NCBI GenBank assembly: GCA_965243835.1
Contig: OZ251578.1
Span: 2,170,001-2,234,000 of the forward strand
From: G965202665 sp965243835
GTDB taxonomy: Bacteria; Actinomycetota; Acidimicrobiia; Spongiisociales; Spongiisociaceae
Direction of reading: 5' to 3'
DNA: 64,000 nt
Position 1 is the first letter of the stretch; each line of letters opens with the position of its first letter. Shown here piece by piece: positions 16,790-25,288 of the stretch. Made by a program: the position numbers and the translations under genes. Below the pieces are notes generated by a model that was not told the origin of the DNA, did no database searches, and worked only from the letters and a program-made list of their open reading frames with translations.

Positions 16790-18388
16790 ATGCCCGCCGT
16801 ATACCGAACCGAACTCACCCCGCTTTCTTTTTTGGAGCGGTCGTCCATCGTCTTTCCCGACCGGACCGCCATCCGGGACGGCGACGACTCCCTCACCTAC
16901 TCCGAGATGGCCGAAGAGGCCCGGCGGCTGGCCTCCGCGTTGGCCGCCTCCGGGGTGGAACCGGGGGACCGGGTGGCCTACCTGTGCCCCAACATCCCGG
17001 AAATGCTGATCGCCCACTTCGCCGTCCCCTTGGCGCAGGGAGTGCTTACGGCGATCAACATCCGCCTCTCCCCCGGGGAAATCGCCTACATCCTGGACCA
17101 TTCCGGGGCCAAAATCCTGGTCGGGGAATCCGGGTTGCTGGCCGGACTGGAGGGGATATTGGACGACCGCCCCCGTTTGGGGGAGGTGTTCGCCGTCTCC
17201 CGGGGAGGGGAGGCCGCCCCGCCCCCCGCCCGCCCCTTCTCCGACCTTATGGGCCGGGCGACCGACGAGCGCCGGCCCTGGACGGTGGACGACGAGGAAC
17301 GGGTCATCTCCATCAACTACACCTCCGGCACCACCGGCCGCCCCAAAGGGGTTATGTACACCCACCGGGGGGCCTACCTGAACGCGCTGGCGGAAATCAT
17401 TCACTCCGGCCACACCCCCCGCTCCGTGTATCTGTGGACGTTGCCCATGTTCCACTGCAACGGCTGGTGCACCACTTGGGCGGTGACCGGAATCGGGGGG
17501 ACCCACGTGTGCCTGCCCAAAGTGGATCCGGCCCTGGTTTGGGATTTGATCGACCGGCGGGGCGTCACCCATCTCAACGCCGCCCCCACCGTGCTCATCG
17601 ACCTGGTGAACGCGCCGCAGGCCCATCCCCTGCCGCAACCGGTGACCATCACCACCGCCGGGGCCCCGCCCTCTCCCACCCTGATCGCGTCGTTGGAGAA
17701 CCTGGGAGCGCGGCTGGTGCATATGTACGGGCTGACCGAAACCTACGGACCGCACACCGTGTGCGAGATGCCGCCGGACGCGGAGAAAATGGAGGCGGCG
17801 GAGCGGGCGGCCTTCCTGTCCCGGCAGGGGACGTCGATCATCACCGCCGACCCGACCCGGGTGACGGACGAGGCGGGAGTCGACATCCCCCGGGACGCGA
17901 CCGCCCTCGGCGAGGTGGTGATGCGGGGCAACAACGTGATGAAAGGCTATTACGACAACCCGGAGGCCACCGCCGAGGCCTTTCGGGACGGGTTTTTCCA
18001 CTCCGGGGATGTGGCGGTATGGCACCCGGACGGCTACGTGGACCTGCGGGACCGCTCCAAGGACATCATCATCTCCGGCGGGGAGAACATTTCCACCATA
18101 GAAGTGGAGAAAGTCATCGCCAGCCACCCGGCGGTTTTGGAATGCGCGGTGGTGGCCGTCCCCCACGACCGATGGGGGGAGCGTCCCAAAGCCTTCGTGG
18201 TCCTGAAACGGGGACAAACCGCGCCGGCGGCGGCCATCATCGACCATGTCCGCCAACGCCTGGCCGGGTTCAAAGCCCCCGACGCGGTGGACATCGTGGA
18301 GGAGTTGCCCAAAACCTCCACCGGAAAAATCCAAAAATACGTCCTCCGCGACCGGGAATGGACCGGCCGCGACCGCCGCGTCAACTAA
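16790..18388 (+). CDS. acyl-CoA synthetase (AMP-binding)
   Basis: This 532-residue adenylating enzyme belongs to the same superfamily as the synthetase at 14.5 kb but is only distantly similar to it. It has NYTSGTTGRPKG at about 174-185, MYGLTETYGP, FFHSGDVAVW and a C-terminal KTSTGKIQKY with the catalytic Lys. Close relatives act on medium-chain, long-chain or branched acids. The start at 16790 is chosen for its TAGCAT box at 7 bases and the match with family N-termini; in-frame ATGs at 16733 and 16781 are less likely. An 80-base fragment resembling its coding region around 17957-18038 reappears, broken, at 20.4 kb. Confidence 0.87.
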   Translation: MPAVYRTELTPLSFLERSSIVFPDRTAIRDGDDSLTYSEMAEEARRLASALAASGVEPGDRVAYLCPNIPEMLIAHFAVPLAQGVLTAINIRLSPGEIAYILDHSGAKILVGESGLLAGLEGILDDRPRLGEVFAVSRGGEAAPPPARPFSDLMGRATDERRPWTVDDEERVISINYTSGTTGRPKGVMYTHRGAYLNALAEIIHSGHTPRSVYLWTLPMFHCNGWCTTWAVTGIGGTHVCLPKVDPALVWDLIDRRGVTHLNAAPTVLIDLVNAPQAHPLPQPVTITTAGAPPSPTLIASLENLGARLVHMYGLTETYGPHTVCEMPPDAEKMEAAERAAFLSRQGTSIITADPTRVTDEAGVDIPRDATALGEVVMRGNNVMKGYYDNPEATAEAFRDGFFHSGDVAVWHPDGYVDLRDRSKDIIISGGENISTIEVEKVIASHPAVLECAVVAVPHDRWGERPKAFVVLKRGQTAPAAAIIDHVRQRLAGFKAPDAVDIVEELPKTSTGKIQKYVLRDREWTGRDRRVN

Positions 18389-18525
18389 CCCCCTCCCCCG
18401 ACTTCCCGCTTTGATTGGCGGCTTTTTCGCTGGTCAAAAATGTGTCACACCAGGATGTTATGTTACGACAAATAGCAATTTACAACGTTGGTCTTAGCCT
18501 GGTCCGGGCTGATGTTCGCTTTGTA

Positions 18526-18531
18526 TATACT
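18526..18531 (+). promoter_or_regulatory. possible -10 box (TATACT)
   Basis: TATACT in front of the 296-residue gene would place the transcription start near 18539, a few bases before its strong Shine-Dalgarno site. No -35 consensus is visible. Confidence 0.35.
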
Positions 18532-18554
18532 GCTCTGAAGACAAGGAGGGACGG

Positions 18555-19445
18555 ATGACGCAGGAATCTAGAAGCAGACCGCTGACCCTTGGGCCGGTGA
18601 TGCCCGATTCGTTGTACGAAGACAGGGGCTACCGAAGCCGCGACGCCGTCTTGGAGGAGGGCCGAGCCGCCGTCCGGTTGGTCTTGGAGAACACCCTGCC
18701 GCAGGAGGGGTTGCTAGCGGCCGCCGCGACCACCGTCACCGACCAGCCGCGCACAGCGCCGGTTCGCCTGTCGATGTCAGAAAAAGAACGCGCCCCACAC
18801 AGAGCCAGATTCGTGGGCGAAGCCAGTACCTTCTGCCTTTTTTCGGAGATACCTTGGTTGCGACCAGAAATCCCCATCCACCGGGAGGATTTCTACTTTC
18901 GGGTGGCGGACGACATTTTTGAACAGGACCGGCCAACCAATATAACCAGCGGAGAACGCTTGGGAATGGAGATAGCCGAGAAAATCAACTACAAAATAAT
19001 GGAAACGTTGGTTGACGACCTTCGCTCCCTGGGCCGAGAGGCGGAACCGGCCTCCGATGCCGGGCTGTCCCGGATCATAGAAGCAGCGACTGTCAACCAG
19101 CGCAGTCGCAACGGACGCATGACCTGCCTCGCCAACCCCAAAACCTGGATCGATCTGACCTCCCCAAACCGGGGAGGGAGAGGATCGGGCGGCAATTCCC
19201 AACCGCAATACGCCGAAACCAACGGATCGGCTTTGGAAAGAATACTCAGCTGGGCTATTCCGGAAGGAGCGGTCATCACCTGCGGAGATCTGCGGGCGGG
19301 GATGACGGTACTCGTTGCGCCTCCTGGTTTCACACCGGAATTTAACGCTACCAGATTCGATTTTGAAGTGACTTGGGCGGTGACCGGACCTGATTTTTTC
19401 ACGCTATTCGACTCACCGGAGACGGAAGCCCGCCAACCGGGATAA
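18555..19445 (+). CDS. unrecognised 296-residue protein of the accessory island
   Basis: No family was recognised. The protein has no signal peptide or membrane segment. It has a central helical stretch (SGERLGMEIAEKINYKIMETL, roughly residues 138-158), a Gly/Asn-rich linker near 205-215, and a beta-rich C-terminus with hydrophobic strands ending in FDFEVTWAVTGPDFFTLF. The order of an N-terminal arm, one long helix and a beta-rich end faintly recalls HK97-fold capsid or encapsulin proteins, but no diagnostic motif supports that. AAGGAGGG before ATG is a strong Shine-Dalgarno site. The base composition is less GC-rich than that of its neighbours. The last 130 bases are repeated, with stops, at 20.2 kb, so the gene belongs to a duplicated cassette. 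Confidence 0.6.
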   Translation: MTQESRSRPLTLGPVMPDSLYEDRGYRSRDAVLEEGRAAVRLVLENTLPQEGLLAAAATTVTDQPRTAPVRLSMSEKERAPHRARFVGEASTFCLFSEIPWLRPEIPIHREDFYFRVADDIFEQDRPTNITSGERLGMEIAEKINYKIMETLVDDLRSLGREAEPASDAGLSRIIEAATVNQRSRNGRMTCLANPKTWIDLTSPNRGGRGSGGNSQPQYAETNGSALERILSWAIPEGAVITCGDLRAGMTVLVAPPGFTPEFNATRFDFEVTWAVTGPDFFTLFDSPETEARQPG

Positions 19446-19533
19446 AACCCTCCCCGCTCCCCATAGCGGCATCCCGGCGGCGGGACGATGATGTCCGCAT
19501 CCCGGTTTCCTAGACTGCAACAGGATATTGTGT

Positions 19534-19563
19534 TTGACAATACTACAACGATACCGGTATAAT
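19534..19563 (+). promoter_or_regulatory. consensus promoter TTGACA-N18-TATAAT
   Basis: Both hexamers match the housekeeping sigma consensus perfectly with an 18-base spacer, the only such promoter found in the window. It drives the first Ala-rich microprotein gene from about 19571. The perfect match contrasts with the -35-less promoters of most neighbours and suggests strong expression or a foreign origin. Confidence 0.8.
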
Positions 19564-19597
19564 GCGCGGCGGAACGGAAACTCGGAAAGGAAGCATA

Positions 19598-19807
19598 ATG
19601 ACGAATGACATTCAGACGGAAAACCGGACGGCGGCGGAAACGGCGGCGGAGACATATGGGACGGCGGCGGCGAAATTCCGGGAGGCGGCAGCGGCGGCGG
19701 CGGACGCGGCGGCGACGGCGGCGGACGCATACCGAGCGGCGGCGGCGGCGGCGGACGCATACCGAGCGGAGGATGTCCGGTATCCGGCGGACCGGACATC
19801 GGAATAA
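19598..19807 (+). CDS. Ala-rich helical microprotein A1
   Basis: A 69-residue protein, mostly Ala with regularly spaced Asp, Glu, Tyr and Arg (TAAETAAE, KFREAAAAAADAA, DAYRAAAA), predicting one long helix or an Ala-coil. It has no signal peptide or Cys. Almost all Ala codons are GCG, whereas the housekeeping genes nearby favour GCC. The ATG at 19598 is chosen because it follows the consensus promoter and AAAGGAAG; an in-frame ATG at 19562 lies inside the -10 box. A near copy is found at 20544. The function is unknown. Confidence 0.6.
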   Translation: MTNDIQTENRTAAETAAETYGTAAAKFREAAAAAADAAATAADAYRAAAAAADAYRAEDVRYPADRTSE

Positions 19808-19820
19808 TCATCATCCGCAT

Positions 19821-20150
19821 ATGGCAAACGATGATGATTTTATTCGCAAACTAAACGATGCGGAAACGGCATACCGAACGGCGAACGATAGATATGTAGA
19901 TGCGGCGCGGGCGGCGATGGACGCGGGGGCGGCGGCATCTAATGCGGCGGCGGCGGCATTCCGGGAGGCGGCGGCGGAAACGTCGTATGATAAATATCCG
20001 CATTCCGCCGAATTGGATATGGTTTCTACATATACGGATGATATGATGAAACATCGGGATGATATGATGAAATTTGATGAAATTAGGAAACTAGCGGCGG
20101 AAAATCTAGATGAGATACGGAAACGTATCCCGAACGAACGGAACGATTGA
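19821..20150 (+). CDS. Ala/Asp-rich helical protein B
   Basis: A 109-residue protein starting MANDDDFIRK, 13 bases after the stop of A1. The middle is Ala-rich (NAAAAAFREAAAETSYD) and shares the FREAAA motif with A1. The C-terminal half is charged and Met-rich (DDMMKHRDDMMKFDEIRKL) and should form a helix or coiled coil. Its Ala codons are again nearly all GCG. No Shine-Dalgarno site is seen, so translation is probably coupled to A1. No family was recognised. A copy cut off after nine codons follows A2. Confidence 0.55.
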   Translation: MANDDDFIRKLNDAETAYRTANDRYVDAARAAMDAGAAASNAAAAAFREAAAETSYDKYPHSAELDMVSTYTDDMMKHRDDMMKFDEIRKLAAENLDEIRKRIPNERND

Positions 20151-20210
20151 CGAATAACAATGACATTATTCGGACGACGATGACGGTGGCGGACGCAACG
20201 AATGAGAATG

Positions 20211-20370
20211 AGGGTACTCGCCACACCTCCTAAGTTTCACATCGGGCTTGAACCATAACAGATTCGATTTTGAAGTGATTTGGGCGATGACCTGCCCTGA
20301 TTTTTTCACGCTATTCGCCTCCCCGGAAACGGAGCCCCGCCAACTGGAAATAAAACCCTCCCCGCTCCCC
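20211..20370 (+). pseudogene. duplicated 3' fragment of the 296-residue gene
   Basis: This stretch matches about 19307-19465 closely, including the GATTCGATTTTGAAGTGA segment, the CCTGATTTTTTCACGCTATT segment and the sequence after the stop codon. An in-frame TAA follows the GLEP codons, and the original stop is changed to a sense codon. It is a non-functional remnant left by a partial cassette duplication. Confidence 0.75.
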
Positions 20371-20413
20371 CGTCGCAACCGTAATTTAAAAATTCTCAAA
20401 TTTCGCCTGCTCG

Positions 20414-20496
20414 AACCCGGAGGCCGTCGCCCAAGCCTGCCGGGACGGGTTTCTTCCGCTCCGGGGATGCGGCGGTATGGCACCCAGACGACTACG
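20414..20496 (+). pseudogene. broken fragment of an acyl-CoA synthetase gene
   Basis: About 80 bases resemble the synthetase coding region at 17957-18038, with shared runs such as AACCCGGAGGCC, CGGGACGGGTTT, TCCGGGGATG and GGTATGGCACCC. A one-base insertion after the RDGF codons breaks the frame. It ends directly before the -10 box of the second Ala-rich gene. Confidence 0.65.
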
Positions 20497-20503
20497 ATAC
20501 CGG

Positions 20504-20509
20504 TATAAT
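20504..20509 (+). promoter_or_regulatory. -10 box (TATAAT) of the second Ala-rich gene, without its -35
   Basis: The sequence from the -10 box onwards matches the first copy, but the position of the TTGACA box is taken by the synthetase fragment (GCACCC). Expression should be weaker than for A1. Confidence 0.55.
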
Positions 20510-20543
20510 GCGCGGCGGAACGGAAACTCGGAAAGGAAGCATA

Positions 20544-20735
20544 ATGACAAATGACATTCAGACGGAAAACCAGACGGCGGCGGACGCGGCGGCGGACGCA
20601 TACCGGATGGAGGCGGCAAAATTCCGGGAGGCGGCAGCAGCGGCGGCGGACGCGGCGGCGGACGCATACCGGGCGATGGCGAAAGCATACCGGGCGGCGG
20701 ATGTCCGGTATCCGGCGGACCGGACATCGGAATAA
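20544..20735 (+). CDS. Ala-rich helical microprotein A2 (copy of A1)
   Basis: A 63-residue near copy of A1: same start MTNDIQTEN, same end VRYPADRTSE, and a shorter middle in which the Ala/Asp/Tyr repeats differ in number. The leader with AAAGGAAG is identical, but the promoter lacks the -35 box. The differing repeat number with conserved ends suggests that slippage in the GCG-rich part generates variants. Confidence 0.5.
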   Translation: MTNDIQTENQTAADAAADAYRMEAAKFREAAAAAADAAADAYRAMAKAYRAADVRYPADRTSE

Positions 20736-20748
20736 TCATCATCCGCAT

Positions 20749-20802
20749 ATGGCAAATGAGGATGATTTCATTCGCAACCCCCCCTGTCCGCCAATAAAGT
20801 AG
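20749..20802 (+). pseudogene. truncated copy of protein B
   Basis: The frame reads MANEDDFIRN and then runs into unrelated sequence, ending after 17 codons. The match to the intact gene at 19821 stops here, marking the right end of the duplication. Confidence 0.55.
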
Positions 20803-21613
20803 CGAGCCTCTCGCCGATTTCAGCGACAGACGGCGTCGTGCGCTCCTCCGCCCTCGCAACCATTGGGCCACTCTCCTTACCGGCTTATCAGAGTACCCGT
20901 TTAGCTCCTGATGGATTCGGCGTAGCGGCCGTCCCGGCGCCGCCCGACCCTGATAACCGCTCGGCGCCCGTTGCGCGAGCAACCCCGAGTGAGCCTTGCG
21001 GCCCTCTCGGGGCTGTCGCTCGGCCGCAACCGCTTCGGAGGTCCGAAGACCCCTGAGCCGCTCCGGCCCCGGAACAAACCCGGAGGTCTGCTCCGCTTTC
21101 GGAAACGGGACTCTCCGCCGGTCTCAACCGCGTCCGGTCCAAACCCCTCGTCAGGGGCCGACCTTCGGAAAATCCGTTCCGAAGTTCCGGTATGCCGCCC
21201 GCAGGCAACTCCCGGATCCCGTCTCGGGCGACTTGCGCCGACCCGGGGCGGGTTCCTCCCTCCGGCCCATCCCTGAGCCGGCGAGCGGAAACCCAAAACC
21301 GCGCTTGTCATGGAAACGGCGTCGGAACGCCCCTCCCAAAACCTTTGGGTTTCGGGCGGTCCTCCGAGGCGAACCCCGATGAACCGCTACCCACTATAAA
21401 CGCGTTTGGAGCCCGCTTCGCCGGTTTCGGTCATTTAGTTTTCGCGTTCTAAAGATTTTTTTCGCGTTCCGCGCGCCCCGACCGGCGTCCGTTTCCCCCG
21501 CCCGTCCCGGCCCGCCGGCCGCGCCCCGGACCTTTTTGCTCCGCATTGCCTCCGTCTTTGCTACGCATTGTCCGGATAATGTCGTATAGTAGGGGGGAAG
21601 ACCCGATCAGGCG
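20803..21613. other. gene-free region rich in inverted repeats
   Basis: No credible protein gene was found in these 810 bases; the open frames have Arg/Pro-rich, low-complexity translations. Several perfect inverted repeats stand out: a 7-bp stem at 20983-20989/21006-21012, 21033-21048 (6 bp, 4-base loop), 21144-21157 (5 bp), 21163-21184 (8 bp) and a 10-bp stem at 21288-21297/21344-21353. This could be a structured RNA or a remnant of a mobile element. A fragment near 21446-21490 resembles part of the intergenic repeat family. On the right, TATAGT at 21585-21590 may serve the next gene. Confidence 0.35.
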
Positions 21614-22489
21614 ATGGAGCGCATGCCACCCCAACCCGAACCCGCCGCACCGGCCCCCCCCGCCTACTCCGAGCGGGGCCTGACCACCCTCTCCCCCAGC
21701 CGGGCCAGCGATTTCAAACAGTGCCCGCAACTGTTCAAGTTCCGCACCATCGACCGCATCCCGGAACCGGCCAGCACCCACCAGGCGCGGGGCACCGCCG
21801 TGCACATCGCCCTCGAGCGCCTCTTCGAGTACGAGGAGACGGAGCGCACCCGGGACTTGCTGTGCGACCTGTTCTACGAAGCCTGGGAGGAGTTGCGCGA
21901 CGAACCGGGCTACCGCGACCTGTTCCGAAACGCCGAGGAGGAACAGCTGTGGAGCTACGAGAGCCTGGATGTGATCGACAACTACCTGGCCTTGGAAGAC
22001 CCGGCCGAAATCACGCCCCTGGAACGGGAGATGGGGCTGAAGGAGAGGCTGGGAAACATGACCATCCTGGGAATCCTGGACCGCATGGAGGAAAGACCGG
22101 ACGGGGAGCTGGTCATCACCGACTACAAAACCGGGCGGGCCCCGCCGGAACGGTTCATCCGCTCCGCCTTCTTCGCCCTCAAAATCTACGCCCTGCTGAT
22201 CAGCAACCGCTTCGGCCGCACCCCGGCCGAGGTGCGGCTGATGTACCTGGGCAGCGGAGAGGTGTACTCCATGCCCATAATGGACCAGGCCCTGCACGGA
22301 ATGCGCAAACAACTGGAGGCCCTGTGGTACGCCATTGAGCGGGCCATCAAAACCAAAAACTTCCCCACCCGGTTGCAACCCCTGTGCAACTGGTGCTCCT
22401 ACCAGGACATCTGCCCGGCTTTCGAAAACCTGGACCTCGCCTCGTGGCACGGGTACCGCCCGCGCGCCGACGACGGCCTGCGGGCCTAA
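21614..22489 (+). CDS. RecB/Cas4-like PD-(D/E)XK nuclease with Fe-S cluster
   Basis: A 291-residue protein with the AddB/Cas4-type nuclease layout. It has an early Cys (C37, in FKQCPQLFKFR), the conserved His in RGTAVHIALE, the catalytic core LVITDYKTG with Asp and Lys, and a C-terminal C-x2-C-x5-C cluster (LCNWCSYQDICP). The four Cys probably hold a 4Fe-4S cluster. Proteins of this size act as single-strand exonucleases in repair. No cas genes are nearby. The start is the first ATG after a TATAGT box; the ATG three codons later is an alternative. Confidence 0.8.
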   Translation: MERMPPQPEPAAPAPPAYSERGLTTLSPSRASDFKQCPQLFKFRTIDRIPEPASTHQARGTAVHIALERLFEYEETERTRDLLCDLFYEAWEELRDEPGYRDLFRNAEEEQLWSYESLDVIDNYLALEDPAEITPLEREMGLKERLGNMTILGILDRMEERPDGELVITDYKTGRAPPERFIRSAFFALKIYALLISNRFGRTPAEVRLMYLGSGEVYSMPIMDQALHGMRKQLEALWYAIERAIKTKNFPTRLQPLCNWCSYQDICPAFENLDLASWHGYRPRADDGLRA

Positions 22490-22514
22490 GGCGGCCCAGG
22501 GGGGCCTAGTGGGC

Positions 22515-23780
22515 CTAGGGGTAAACCCCCCGCACCAGCTTGGCCCTCTCCACGCGGCCGATGCCTTTCATCAAGGCCGCGGTGCGCAGATCCACCTTCC
22601 GGCGCCGGCTGACATCCACCACTTCCTCGAAGGAGCGGATCATAATGTCCCGCAGGCGCTCCACGATTTCCCGCTCCGACCAGAAATAGTTCTGGACGTC
22701 CTGCACCCACTCGAAGTAGGAGACGATCACCCCGCCCGCGTTGGCTAAAACGTCGGGCACCAGCAACGTTCCGTTGTCCCGCAGGATGCGGTCCGCCTCC
22801 AGCGTGACCGGGTTGTTGGCCCCTTCCAAAATCAGTTTGGCCCCGATGCGCTCCGCGTTCCCCTTGTGAATCACGCCCCCCACCGCAGCGGGGATGACCA
22901 CCTCCGCACCCAGGGCGAATAGGTCGTCGGGGGGCAACGGGTCGGCCCCGGGGAACCCCTCCACCCCTCCCCGTTCTTTGACGTAGCGGGCCAGACGGCC
23001 CACCTCGATCCCGTGGCCGTTGTGAATGGCCCCGGTAATGTCGGATATTCCCACCACCCGGCATCCGATCTCGGTGGCGGCCACCGCCGCGTAGCGCCCC
23101 ACGTTTCCGAAACCCTGCACCGCCACCCGGGCGTCTTCCACGGCCATTCCCAGCTGGTCGGCGGCGGCGGGCAACAAGCTGATCACCCCCCGCCCGGTGG
23201 CTTCCCGCCGGGCCACCGAACCCCCCAGCTCTGGGGGTTTGCCGGTCACCACCGCTGGCACCGTAAAGCCCTGGTTCTGGCTGTAGGTGTCCATCATCCA
23301 GGCCATTACCTGCTCGTCGGTGCCCAGGTCGGGGGCCGGAATGTCCTTCTGGGGACCGATCATATTGATGATCTCGGCCGTGTAACGCCTGGTCACCCGC
23401 TGTTTCTCCTGACGGCTGAGGGAGTTGGCGTCCACGCACACCCCGCCTTTGGCGCCCCCGAAGGGCAAGCCCACCAGGGCGCATTTCCAGGTCATCAGCA
23501 TGGCCAGGGCGGCCACCTCCCCCAGGTTCACATCCGGGGCGTAGCGCACCCCGCCCTTGGTGGGTCCCAGGGTCAGCACATGCTGCACCCGGTACCCGAA
23601 CAGGGTTTCCACCTTCTGGTATTCGTCGCTACGGTAGGGAACGGAAACGATCAGCGAACGTTGCGGGTAGGCCAGCCGCTCCCGCACGTTGTCGTCCAGG
23701 TTCATCAACTCGGCCACCTGCTGGAACTGGGTCACCGCCTCCTTGAACATGGGAGAATCCCAAGCCGGCTCATGCGCCAT
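22515..23780 (-). CDS. Glu/Leu/Phe/Val dehydrogenase (glutamate dehydrogenase type)
   Basis: A 421-residue enzyme of the family that reversibly deaminates glutamate to 2-oxoglutarate with NAD(P). It has the substrate Lys regions GPTKGGVR and PFGGAKGGV, the catalytic Asp in PAPDLGTDE, and the Rossmann motif VQGFGNVG. The length and motifs fit the short hexameric bacterial type. GGGAGG before ATG supports the start. It stands alone between two oppositely arranged neighbours. Confidence 0.92.
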   Translation of the reverse strand: MAHEPAWDSPMFKEAVTQFQQVAELMNLDDNVRERLAYPQRSLIVSVPYRSDEYQKVETLFGYRVQHVLTLGPTKGGVRYAPDVNLGEVAALAMLMTWKCALVGLPFGGAKGGVCVDANSLSRQEKQRVTRRYTAEIINMIGPQKDIPAPDLGTDEQVMAWMMDTYSQNQGFTVPAVVTGKPPELGGSVARREATGRGVISLLPAAADQLGMAVEDARVAVQGFGNVGRYAAVAATEIGCRVVGISDITGAIHNGHGIEVGRLARYVKERGGVEGFPGADPLPPDDLFALGAEVVIPAAVGGVIHKGNAERIGAKLILEGANNPVTLEADRILRDNGTLLVPDVLANAGGVIVSYFEWVQDVQNYFWSEREIVERLRDIMIRSFEEVVDVSRRRKVDLRTAALMKGIGRVERAKLVRGVYP

Positions 23781-23866
23781 CCGCCGCCTCCTCCCGCTCG
23801 CCCGGCGTCGCCCCCCAAATTACCCGTACCGCGCCGGCGGGCGCGACATTAATAATTTACCGGCGG

Positions 23867-25065
23867 TCACCATTCGGCCACCACCAGGCCGGAGCGGGGC
23901 TTGGGCGTGAACCAGGTGGACTTGGGGGGCATCAGGCGGCCCGCGTCCGCCGCCGTCAGCAACTGCCCGATGGGCATCGGGCACAGGGCGAACCCCATCA
24001 CCCGGTCATCGTCCCGCGCCCGGCTCTCCAACCGGGTCACCGCGTCGGCCCCCATCACCAGGGACAGGCGGGGGTCGTCGATCTCGGTCACCCCCAGCAC
24101 CGGCCCCAGAATGCGGTTGTGCAGGAGCGACACGTCCAAACCCTCGATCGGGTCGTCGGGGCGCCTCCCCGCGAACCGGAGCCGGCGCCACACCCCCCCG
24201 GTCAACATGCAGATTTCGCCGGGCGCGGAGGGGCGGGCGCTGGTCGTCCCGATCCACCCCATTCCGGCCACCTCCCATTCCGGACCCAGTTTGCGGAAGA
24301 AATCGTCCAAGTCGGGTTTTTCGTCCAGCATCACGCACCGGTTGTATTCCAGAACCCGCATCTGCCCGGCCGGGAACATCACCGCCATGAACCAGCCGGG
24401 GGAAGCCCCCTCGGACCGGGAGGCGGCCACCCGATGATGGCCGTCCGTTATGTACAAGGAGTCCAGACCCGCGGCCGCGGCCGCCGTCTCCTCCATCTCC
24501 TCCGGGTCGTCGACGGCCCACAGTTGCTGGCGCACCCCGTCTCCGGTGGAGAAATCCCGGATGGGAGGCCGGTCGGTCAGCCGCTCCAGCAGGCGCAGCC
24601 ATTCCCGGTCGGCCCGGAAAGCCAAAGCCACCGGACTGGAAGTCAGCCGGGCGGCGCGGTAGAACCCCACCAGGTCCCGGGCCCGGCTGGCGATGATCCC
24701 TTCGTGGCCCTTGACCAGCCCCTCCGCGACGGCCTCCGTTCCCACTCCGGCCACCACCCCGGTCTGCGACCCCCCGCCGTCCGACAACCGGTACAGGAAA
24801 AAGGCGGGGGCGGGATGCGGCTCGTACAGGCCCCGTTCTTTCATTCCCCGCCAATGCCCGGCGGCCCGTTGCGCCACCTCCGCCGGATCGGGACGGGGCG
24901 GGGGGAAATCCTCGGCGGACAGTGTGATGTTGATGAACAGTCGGGATGCCGTTCCGCAAAACGGCGCCGCTGGTCGGCGGGAACGGAGTCGTACTGGGGG
25001 GCGGTTATTTTGGCGGCTCGTCCCGCCCGCGCCACCAGCGCCCGCAGGGGATGAACCCGTATCAT
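23867..25065 (-). pseudogene. DUF1015 family gene with a one-base frameshift
   Basis: The proper start is MIRVHPLRALVARAG at 25065, preceded by GAGGGG. Reading in this frame works to about codon 42 (RHPDC). The family sequence then continues in the next frame as INITLSAEDFPPP and runs to the stop at 23867. One T is missing from a T-run (plus-strand position about 24936). Joined, the product has about 399 residues, the usual DUF1015 length, and contains the typical ITDGHHRVAA motif. The family is widespread near amino-acid metabolism genes but its biochemical role is unclear. The shift is either a sequencing error or a recent inactivation. Confidence 0.8.
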
Positions 25066-25288
25066 GGGAATATCCCCTCTCCCGGCCGCACCGGGCGGGC
25101 TACGTCAACCGAGGCCGCGCGCATAACAGGCAGGTTACCGCCCCCGACTCCCCGGCCGCCGCCCAACCCGCCCCGTTTTCCGGCGGACCCCGGCGGGCGG
25201 ATAGGCCGGGCGCAGGCTGACAGGCGGGTGTAGTAAAATCCGCAGGCAAACAATCCCGAGGCATCCCCAAGACATCCCGAGGCATTCC

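Noticed and set aside
18555..19445. Phage capsid or encapsulin gene
   Set aside because: Only a loose resemblance in helix/strand order was seen, with no terminase, portal, protease or tail gene nearby. Kept as unknown.
19605..20150. 181-codon frame running through both Ala-rich genes in the shifted frame
   Set aside because: Its first part is an Arg-rich reading of GCG repeats in the wrong frame. The real gene B starts at 19821.
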